DNA from: Bacteroidales bacterium
GTDB taxonomy: Bacteria > Bacteroidota > Bacteroidia > Bacteroidales > WCHB1-69
Direction of reading: 5' to 3'
NCBI GenBank assembly: GCA_017394765.1
Contig: JAFPXF010000088.1
Span: 1 to 28,611, forward strand
Length of the DNA: 28,611 bases
Shown here: piece after piece, positions 22,763-28,611 of the stretch
Layout of the letters: each line of letters opens with the position of its first letter
Numbering within the stretch: the first letter of the stretch is position 1
The notes under the pieces: generated by a model
What the model was told of the DNA's origin: nothing
What the model saw: only the letters and a program-made list of their open reading frames with translations
Database searches by the model: none
Program-made: the position numbers and the translations under genes

Positions 22763-24184
22763 ATGAACAAAAGAAGACTCCTGTTTTCATACATTTTCTT
22801 TGATGTACTGGCTGCCATCATATCATGGATATGCCTTTATGTCTATCGGAAAATCGTGGGAGAGTCTTTGTCGTTCGGCAGTATCGGCACCGCCATGATG
22901 GCCGACCCCACCTTTTTCTGGGGGCTTCTGCTCTGTCCGGCCTACTGGGTGCTCCTGCACGCCTTTATCGGCTATTATAACAAGGTATATCGCAAGTCAC
23001 GCATGGATGAGCTGGTCACCACTTTCTGCATCACGCTCTTCGGTGTCCTGATTTTCTTCTTCTTCTTCATTCTCGACGATATCGTGACCTCACCGAGGGA
23101 CTACGTCAAGTACATGTTATTCCTCTTTGCGGTGCAATTTATCACCACCTATATACCGCGTGTTTGCATCACGACGCGCATCAACCGTCGCATTCACAGC
23201 GGGCAAATCGGCTTCAACACATTGATTGTCGGCAGCGACGAGAAGGCGCTGCAAATTTATGACACTGTCATGCAGCAGAAGCCGTCCACCGGCAACTTCC
23301 TGATCGGGTATGTCAAAGTGGACGACAACGCCGAGGACCGTCTCACGGAGCATCTTGTTTGTTTGGGCACCCTCGAGCGGCTGCCTGACATCATTGAACA
23401 GAATCATATCGAAGAGTTGATCGTCACCCTGCACAACGGGCAGCGCAAGCACATTGAGACGCTCATCGCGCTGGCGCGCGACCACGGCAACCTCACCCTG
23501 CGTGTCACCCCACAGCAACAAGACGTCCTGCTTGGCACTGTCAAGACCAGTTCCGTGATGTACGAGCCTCTCATTGCCATCACGCCGGAATACCTGCCGA
23601 CTTGGCAACGGTTTATCAAGCGCGGCTTCGACATCCTGTTTTCGTTCATCGCACTCATCCTGCTTTTGCCGCTTTACATTGTCCTGGCCATCGGGGTGAA
23701 ACGTTCCTCCCCTGGCCCCGTGTTCTACAAGCAGGAACGCATCGGATACAAGGGCAAGCCGTTCAATATCATCAAATTCCGTTCCATGAGGGACAATGCC
23801 GAGGAATCCGGCCCCATGCTCTCTTCCAAAGACGACACTCGGATCACCCCGTTCGGCAAGTTCATGCGGCAATATCGTCTTGACGAGACACCGCAATTTT
23901 TCAACGTCCTTATCGGCGACATGTCGTTGGTCGGTCCCCGTCCGGAACGGCAATATTACATTGACCAGATTTCCGAGCGCGTGCCCTACTACAAACTCCT
24001 GCTCGGCATCCGCCCCGGCATCACCTCGTGGGGACAGGTCAAGTTCGGCTATGCGGAAAATGTGGACGAGATGATCGAACGACTCCGATGGGACCTGCTC
24101 TACATCGAGAACATGTCCATCCAAATGGACATCAAGATCTTGATTTACACGGTGATGATTGTATTGAAAAAAGAAGGGAAATAA
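22763..24184 (+). CDS. Polyprenyl glycosylphosphotransferase (WcaJ-like)
   Basis: It starts synthesis of an exopolysaccharide, capsule or O-antigen-like unit by moving a sugar-1-phosphate from a UDP-sugar to undecaprenyl phosphate at the inner membrane. The 473-aa product has the family layout: four N-terminal membrane helices (about 8-28, 47-70, 86-104, 115-130), a CoA-binding-like Rossmann section (about 150-265), a fifth membrane segment (FDILFSFIALILLLPLYIVL) and the catalytic bacterial sugar transferase domain (about 285-473) with KRSSPGPVFYKQERIG, KFRSM, the LDETPQFFNVLIGDMSLVGP stretch followed by RPE, and RPGITSWGQV. Sugar specificity is not predictable. No other glycan genes follow, so the rest of the pathway is elsewhere. 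Confidence 0.93.
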   Translation: MNKRRLLFSYIFFDVLAAIISWICLYVYRKIVGESLSFGSIGTAMMADPTFFWGLLLCPAYWVLLHAFIGYYNKVYRKSRMDELVTTFCITLFGVLIFFFFFILDDIVTSPRDYVKYMLFLFAVQFITTYIPRVCITTRINRRIHSGQIGFNTLIVGSDEKALQIYDTVMQQKPSTGNFLIGYVKVDDNAEDRLTEHLVCLGTLERLPDIIEQNHIEELIVTLHNGQRKHIETLIALARDHGNLTLRVTPQQQDVLLGTVKTSSVMYEPLIAITPEYLPTWQRFIKRGFDILFSFIALILLLPLYIVLAIGVKRSSPGPVFYKQERIGYKGKPFNIIKFRSMRDNAEESGPMLSSKDDTRITPFGKFMRQYRLDETPQFFNVLIGDMSLVGPRPERQYYIDQISERVPYYKLLLGIRPGITSWGQVKFGYAENVDEMIERLRWDLLYIENMSIQMDIKILIYTVMIVLKKEGK

Positions 24185-24216
24185 TCGTAGGGCCGACGCA
24201 AGCGTCGGCCCTACGA
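24185..24216. repeat. Perfect 15-bp-arm palindrome, GTAG/REP-like
   Basis: TCGTAGGGCCGACGC, two bases, then its exact reverse complement begin at the last base region of the glycosyltransferase stop codon. There is no immediate T run (a T run starts 8 bp later), so it may double as a terminator. GTAG and CTAC lie at the hairpin foot, as in REP elements. Compare 18373-18398. Confidence 0.75.
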
Positions 24217-24230
24217 ATTTACTTTTTTTG

Positions 24231-24238
24231 TATTTTTG
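24231..24238 (+). promoter_or_regulatory. -7 element of the OPT transporter gene
   Basis: TATTTTTG followed by CCAC matches TAnnTTTG. It is ~45 bp before the ATG at 24284, and its -33 region abuts the palindrome at 24185-24216. Confidence 0.6.
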
Positions 24239-24283
24239 CCACTTCATGCAAAAATCGGTTTTGTCATTTAACAATCTCAAAAT

Positions 24284-26317
24284 ATGGAAGAAAAAGAATC
24301 TACCCAAGTCAATCAAGAGAGCTTTCACCAGCCGGAAGACATCAAGCTTCCCGACAACGCGTATCGTGAGCTCAAGGAGGGCGAAACCTACAAGCCCATC
24401 CTGTTAGGCGAGAAAAAATACCCTGAACTGAATGCGTGGACCATCACATGGGGTATCATCATGGCCATCATCTTCTCCGCCGCCACGGCCTACTCCGGCC
24501 TGCGGTTCGGGCAAGTCTTCGAGGCCGCCATCCCCATCGCCATCATCGCCGTGGGCATCTCCACGTTGGCCAAGCGCAAGAGCCCGCTCTCCGAGAACGT
24601 GCTCATCCAGTCCATTGGCGCCAGCTCCGGCGTCATTGTGGCCGGTGCCATCTTCACGCTGCCCGCCATCTACATCATCAAGGAAACCAACCCCGCAATC
24701 GGAGCCGACATACAGGTCAACTTCTGGCAGATGTTCTTAGCCTCGCTCTTTGGCGGCTTTTTAGGTATTCTCTTCCTGATTCCCTTCCGCAAGTACTTCG
24801 TCTCGGAGATGCACGGCAAATACCCGTTCCCGGAGGCCACGGCCACGACCGAGATCATCGTATCCGGCGCCAAAGGCGGCAACCAGGCCAAGCTGTTGCT
24901 CATCAGCGGCCTTATCGGCGGTTTGTACGATTTTCTGATGACGACTTTCCATTTCTGGGCCGACACCATCTCCACCCGCATGTGCGGCTGGGGCGAGCAG
25001 CTGGCCATGAACCACAAGTTCGTCTTCAAGATGAGCGCTGAGTCCATCCTGCTGGGCACGGGCTACCTGATCGGCCTTAAATATGCGGCGGTCATCTGCG
25101 CCGGCTCCGCCCTCTCGTGGTGGGTCATCGTTCCCCTCTTGGGACAATACGGCAGCGCCGACATCGCAGGCGTCACCACCGCCATGAGCACCCTCGACCC
25201 TGACTTCATCTTCGCCAACTACGTCCGCTACATCGGCATCGGCGGCATCGCCATGGCCGGTCTGTTAGGCGTGGCCAAGTCCGCCGGCGTCATCAAGAAA
25301 TCCCTCGGCGTGGCTTTCAAGGCCGGCAAGCAGGCTGGAGCCGACAGCGCCGTGCTGCGCACACAACGCGACATCCCCATGAAAATCATCCTGTTCGGTT
25401 TTCTCGGCGTCATCGTCCTGATGGCCATCTTCTTCATCACTGGCGGCATGCAGATGAGTCCGCTGCAAGTGGTGGTGGGCATACTCGTGGTCTTCCTCTT
25501 CGCGTTCCTGTTCACGACGGTCGCCGCCACGGCCATCGCCACCGTGGGCACCAACCCCGTTTCGGGCATGACCATGATGACCCTCATCCTCTCCTCGTTC
25601 ATCCTTTCCGCCGTGGGCCTCAAAGGCGGCTCCGGCATCCTGATCGCCTTGGTGGTCGGTGGCATCGTCTGCTCCGCGCTCTCCATGGCCGGCGGCTTCA
25701 TCACTGACCTGAAAATCGGTTACTGGATCGGCACCTCGCCCTTCAAGCAAGAGGCCTTCAAGTTCGTCGGAACGTTGGTTTCCGCCCTCACGGTAGGCGC
25801 TGTCATCATGCTGCTCTCCAAAACTTACGGCTACACGGGCGAAGAAGCCTTGGTGGCTCCGCAAGCCAACGCCATGGCTGCCATTATCGAGCCGCTCATG
25901 TTCGGCGGACAGACCCCGTGGCTGCTCTACATCATCGGCGCCATCTTAGCCATCCTGCTCGATGTGCTTGGCGTGCCCGCATTGGCATTCTCACTGGGTA
26001 TGTTCATCCCGTTGCAGCTCAACCTGCCCCTCTTGGTGGGCGGTTTCCTGGCCTGGTTCATCAAGTCCCGCAGCAAGGACGAAAGAGTCAACAAGCTGCG
26101 CGGCGAGAAGGGCACCCTGCTCGCTTCCGGTCTGCTCGCCGGTGGCGCCATCATGGGCGTGGTCAGCGCCATCCTCAAATACTGCGGCGTCGAACCGACC
26201 TTCATGGCCAACTACATCGGGACACCCGTGTTCAACATCCTCTCTATCGTCATGTTCGCGGCCCTGTGCGTCTATTTAGTCATGCACTCCATGAAAGTGA
26301 AAGTGGAAAACGAGTAA
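24284..26317 (+). CDS. OPT-family oligopeptide transporter
   Basis: This 677-aa inner-membrane protein belongs to the OPT superfamily, which takes up peptides or metal chelates by proton coupling. After a ~50-residue hydrophilic N-terminus, about 14-16 membrane helices follow. Recognisable parts are AWTITWGIIMAIIFSAATAY with SGLRFGQVFEAAIPIAI after it, the PFPEATATTEII segment, a long central loop with Lys-rich KAGKQAGADSA, the GTNPVSGMTMMTLI block, and the FSLGMFIPLQLNLPLLVGGF stretch near the end. It has the size of the bacterial YPL/OPT group found in Bacteroidota. Specificity is unknown. The next gene follows after 48 bp with no terminator. Confidence 0.92.
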   Translation: MEEKESTQVNQESFHQPEDIKLPDNAYRELKEGETYKPILLGEKKYPELNAWTITWGIIMAIIFSAATAYSGLRFGQVFEAAIPIAIIAVGISTLAKRKSPLSENVLIQSIGASSGVIVAGAIFTLPAIYIIKETNPAIGADIQVNFWQMFLASLFGGFLGILFLIPFRKYFVSEMHGKYPFPEATATTEIIVSGAKGGNQAKLLLISGLIGGLYDFLMTTFHFWADTISTRMCGWGEQLAMNHKFVFKMSAESILLGTGYLIGLKYAAVICAGSALSWWVIVPLLGQYGSADIAGVTTAMSTLDPDFIFANYVRYIGIGGIAMAGLLGVAKSAGVIKKSLGVAFKAGKQAGADSAVLRTQRDIPMKIILFGFLGVIVLMAIFFITGGMQMSPLQVVVGILVVFLFAFLFTTVAATAIATVGTNPVSGMTMMTLILSSFILSAVGLKGGSGILIALVVGGIVCSALSMAGGFITDLKIGYWIGTSPFKQEAFKFVGTLVSALTVGAVIMLLSKTYGYTGEEALVAPQANAMAAIIEPLMFGGQTPWLLYIIGAILAILLDVLGVPALAFSLGMFIPLQLNLPLLVGGFLAWFIKSRSKDERVNKLRGEKGTLLASGLLAGGAIMGVVSAILKYCGVEPTFMANYIGTPVFNILSIVMFAALCVYLVMHSMKVKVENE

Positions 26318-26365
26318 ACAAGTCAATCATCCATCTTAATACTAATCAATTAGCACATTAACATT

Positions 26366-26980
26366 ATGCATATAGCAGTCGCAGGAAACATTGGTTCGGG
26401 CAAAACCACCCTGACCGGCATGTTAGCCAAACATTATGGCTGGGACGCCCTCTACGAGAGCGTGGACAACAACCCCTATTTGGCCAGCTTCTATCAGGAC
26501 ATGCAGCGCTGGTCCTTCAACATCCAGGTCTATTTTCTCAACAGCCGCTTCCGCCAGGTGCTTGACATCCGCAAGCGCAAAAAGGATGTGATCCAGGATC
26601 GCACCATCTACGAGGATGCCTACATCTTCGCGCCGAACCTGCACGAAATGGACCTCATGGCAACGCGAGATTTCGAGAACTACACTTCGCTGTTCGAACT
26701 GATGACGCAGTTCCTCCAGGCACCCGACCTGCTGATTTATCTCAAGGCCGACGTTTCCACATTGGTGACACAAATCCACAAACGCGGTCGCGCCTACGAG
26801 GACTCGATCCGTCTTTCCTATCTGGAAAACCTGAACGAGAAATATGAAAAATGGATTTCCAACTACAAGGAGGGCAAATTGCTCGTGGTAGATGTCAACA
26901 CCATAAAATTCGCTGAAAAACCTGAGGATTTCGGCGAAATCATCAACAAAATCGACGCCGAGTTGTTCGGCCTGTTTTAG
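26366..26980 (+). CDS. Deoxynucleoside kinase
   Basis: It phosphorylates deoxynucleosides in the salvage pathway with ATP, in the cytoplasm. The 204-aa product is of the dCK/dGK-like dNK family: P-loop GNIGSGKTT (7-15), the E-S motif YESVDNNPYL with the catalytic Glu, the DRTIYEDAYIFA block (DR[S/T] motif), and the Arg-rich lid RGRAYEDSIRLSYLE. Substrate preference (dA, dG or dC) cannot be read from these motifs. Its TAG stop codon is immediately followed by the kdsB ATG with no spacer, so translation of the two may be coupled. Confidence 0.93.
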   Translation: MHIAVAGNIGSGKTTLTGMLAKHYGWDALYESVDNNPYLASFYQDMQRWSFNIQVYFLNSRFRQVLDIRKRKKDVIQDRTIYEDAYIFAPNLHEMDLMATRDFENYTSLFELMTQFLQAPDLLIYLKADVSTLVTQIHKRGRAYEDSIRLSYLENLNEKYEKWISNYKEGKLLVVDVNTIKFAEKPEDFGEIINKIDAELFGLF

Positions 26981-27733
26981 ATGGGCACGCGTTTCTTCGG
27001 CATCATTCCGGCGCGTTATGCCTCGACACGCTTCCCCGGCAAGCCGTTGGCCCTGCTCAACGGCTTGCCGATGATACAACACGTGTGCGAACACGTGGCC
27101 GCATCGGCGCTGAACGGCTATGCCGTGGCCACCGACGACGAGCGCATCGCACAATGCGTCCGCTCTTTCGGCGGGAATGTCGTGATGACCTCGCCATCCC
27201 ACCCCTCCGGCACTGACCGCTGCGGCGAGGCGGCACGTCTGCTGAAACTCACCGACGACGATGTCGTCGTCAACATCCAGGGCGACGAACCCTTCATCAG
27301 CATCGACGAAATATCCCTGCTGACAGCGCTTTTCAAAGATCCCCACGTCAAGATTGCCACCCTCGTGAAACCTATCGAGGAGGAGGCACTCATCCAAGAC
27401 CCCAACAAGGTCAAGGTGGTGACGGCCATTTCCGGAAAAGCTCTGTATTTCAGCCGACTACCAATTCCATTTGTGCGCGATGAACAGTGCAAAAAGCCAA
27501 CCTACCTCCAACATCTCGGCATTTACGCCTATCGCAACAAGACCCTGCAAGAACTAATACGTCTCCGCCCCTCGAGACTCGAACTAAGCGAAAAACTTGA
27601 ACAATTGCGCTGGTTGGAGAATGGTTTCGACATCTATACCGTCCCATGTCATTACGAGGGCATCGGCATTGACACGCCCGAGGACCTGCAACACGTGCAA
27701 GACATGCTCAACAACCACAAAATCAATTTTTAA
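26981..27733 (+). CDS. kdsB: CMP-KDO synthetase (3-deoxy-manno-octulosonate cytidylyltransferase)
   Basis: It activates KDO with CTP for addition to lipid A, in the cytoplasm. The 250-aa product has the nucleotidyltransferase signature [16 protein letters not shown] (8-23), the substrate loop [12 protein letters not shown], the metal-binding Asp in NIQGDEPFI, the LGIYAYR segment and the C-terminal [10 protein letters not shown]. Length is normal and no key residue is missing. It starts directly after the deoxynucleoside kinase stop codon and ends 14 bp before the HU-domain gene, so the three genes are probably co-transcribed. Its presence shows a Gram-negative outer membrane with KDO. Confidence 0.97.
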   Translation: MGTRFFGIIPARYASTRFPGKPLALLNGLPMIQHVCEHVAASALNGYAVATDDERIAQCVRSFGGNVVMTSPSHPSGTDRCGEAARLLKLTDDDVVVNIQGDEPFISIDEISLLTALFKDPHVKIATLVKPIEEEALIQDPNKVKVVTAISGKALYFSRLPIPFVRDEQCKKPTYLQHLGIYAYRNKTLQELIRLRPSRLELSEKLEQLRWLENGFDIYTVPCHYEGIGIDTPEDLQHVQDMLNNHKINF

Positions 27734-27747
27734 AACGCCTCCTAACC

Positions 27748-28611
27748 ATGATCCCCTATATCATCAAAGCACTCCGCAAAAGCGACTCCGTCTGCGTCAA
27801 CGACCTGGGCACCTTCACACTGCACTACGTGCCCGCCCGCATCCAAGGGAAAACGATTCTCGCACCACACAACGAGATCACGCTTGACACCCACATCGAG
27901 CACGACGAATATGCCTTCACCAATTTGGTGTGTTTTGAAAAGAAATGCCTCATCACGCAGGCCAACCAAGACATCACCCAATGGGTGGAAGAACTGAAAC
28001 ACGCTTTGGAGAACAACAAGAGCGTAGCATTCGAGAACTTTGGCACCTTTTCCCTCAACGACAAGGGCAAAATCTCCTTCACTTGCGACTATATTCCCGA
28101 TCTGAACGAGGAGTTCGAGGGAATGGAAGCCCTGCACTTGGGTGAAAACAAGAGCAAGGAGGTTCGAGATGAAGAGATCAGGAATGAGGAGGTTTTGACA
28201 ACGGCTGCCATTCCTATAGTGAAACCAGAGCCGGAAATCATTCCCGAGCCCGAGATTGTTCCTGAACCAGAGCCGGAAGTCATCCCGGAACCGGAGGTCA
28301 CGCCAGAGCCAGAAGTTGATCCGGAGCCCGAGATCATTCCTGAACCAGAACCAGAAGTTATCCCGGAACCGGAGGTCACGCCAGAGCCGGAAATCATTCC
28401 TGAACCTGAGATTGTTCCAGAACCAGAGCCTGAAGTTATCCCCGAGTCCATTGAGGAAGAAGAGCCTGTGATTTACAGAAGCGGTGTGATGGATGGCGAA
28501 GAGGAGAAAAGTGAAGTTGAAGAAGACACAAGCGAAAAAGATGAATACACGAGGGATGAGGACGAGAAGGAAGATGTGAAAAAAGAAGAAGAAAATGATG
28601 ATGACGATGAT
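27748..28611 (+). CDS. CCDC81-type HU-domain protein with Pro-Glu repeats (partial)
   Basis: The frame from the ATG at 27748 is open to the window edge (288 codons seen, no stop). Residues 1-~125 carry two short HU-like domains of the kind called HU-CCDC81 in Bacteroidota: [15 protein letters not shown] with DLGTFTL in the first and [20 protein letters not shown] in the second. Family members usually continue with a membrane segment and a C-terminal SPOR (peptidoglycan-binding) domain, which would lie beyond the edge; that is expectation, not seen. Residues 159-233 are a Pro-Glu repeat and 234-288 are very acidic (runs of Glu and five final Asp). It is probably a stiff, acidic cytoplasmic linker. 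It follows kdsB by 14 bp. Confidence 0.8.
   Translation, partial: MIPYIIKALRKSDSVCVNDLGTFTLHYVPARIQGKTILAPHNEITLDTHIEHDEYAFTNLVCFEKKCLITQANQDITQWVEELKHALENNKSVAFENFGTFSLNDKGKISFTCDYIPDLNEEFEGMEALHLGENKSKEVRDEEIRNEEVLTTAAIPIVKPEPEIIPEPEIVPEPEPEVIPEPEVTPEPEVDPEPEIIPEPEPEVIPEPEVTPEPEIIPEPEIVPEPEPEVIPESIEEEEPVIYRSGVMDGEEEKSEVEEDTSEKDEYTRDEDEKEDVKKEEENDDDDD
28222..28446 (+). repeat. Tandem Pro-Glu coding repeat
   Basis: The DNA encodes reiterated [10 protein letters not shown] / [12 protein letters not shown] units. A ~50-bp block starting at 28261 recurs almost identically 78 bp later (28339), and a block at 28231 recurs 156 bp later, so the array grew by duplication of a 78-bp unit. Confidence 0.85.

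Noticed and set aside
23117..24328. 403-codon minus-strand frame opposite the glycosylphosphotransferase, and a 324-codon one at 26423-27397
   Set aside because: Both are opposite strongly supported genes, and no known protein features are present.
28201..28446. CRISPR-like array
   Set aside because: The repeats are tandem coding repeats without unique spacers, and no cas genes are present.
28089..28451. Minus-strand Ser-Gly repeat frame ([10 protein letters not shown])
   Set aside because: It is the complement of the Pro-Glu repeat of the HU-domain gene, which is the continuous, domain-bearing frame.

Overview
The window looks like a chromosomal segment of a member of the Bacteroidales (Bacteroidota); the genus cannot be named from the sequence. 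The evidence is the many promoters with the Bacteroidota -7 element TAnnTTTG (usually TATTTTTGCACCC or TACTTTTGC), the lack of clear Shine-Dalgarno sites, and typical family content: a DUF2795 protein, fused ResB-ResC cytochrome c biogenesis protein, ATP-dependent PEP carboxykinase, GalE-like threonine dehydrogenase, OPT transporter and a CCDC81-type HU protein. Most genes are ordinary chromosomal genes with GC-rich codon usage. Two accessory patches (1-2.7 kb and 16.9-18.4 kb) hold repeats and broken mobile or phage-like genes.

Layout. 1-2.7 kb: two direct copies of a ~328-bp, highly structured repeat flank a small block with a DUF2795 protein, a PduO-type cobalamin adenosyltransferase and tRNA-Lys(CTT). 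Each copy is followed by a broken gene: an internally deleted IS3-type transposase after copy 1 and the tail of an ORF6N protein after copy 2. 2.7-5.2 kb, minus strand: a HAD-like phosphatase, pckA, and tRNA-Met(CAT) with its terminator. An operator-like inverted repeat lies upstream of pckA.

5.3-11.8 kb, minus strand: a probable four-gene unit reading porin-like beta-barrel, imelysin lipoprotein, di-haem c oxidoreductase lipoprotein, then fused ResBC. The last gene is the machinery that attaches haem to the CxxCH motifs of the third product, so the cluster makes sense as a cell-envelope redox/metal-uptake module. 11.9-14.0 kb: an EamA transporter and a NifS-like PLP enzyme, divergent from a threonine-dehydrogenase-like SDR and a long-chain acyl-CoA ligase on the plus strand (14.0-16.9 kb).

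16.9-18.4 kb: an intact ORF6N gene followed by ~900 bp of palindromes, simple repeats and a dead ORF6N relative. 18.5-28.6 kb, plus strand: cysS; an exported two-domain protein fusing a glycerophosphodiester phosphodiesterase to an endonuclease/exonuclease/phosphatase domain; an unknown lipoprotein; a polyprenyl glycosylphosphotransferase; an OPT transporter; a deoxynucleoside kinase abutting kdsB; and a CCDC81-type HU protein with a long Pro-Glu repeat that runs off the window.

The points most worth following are the structured repeat pair, the GDPD-EEP fusion, the imelysin/di-haem/ResBC/porin cluster, and the inverted repeat upstream of pckA. No CRISPR array, defence island or complete mobile element was seen.
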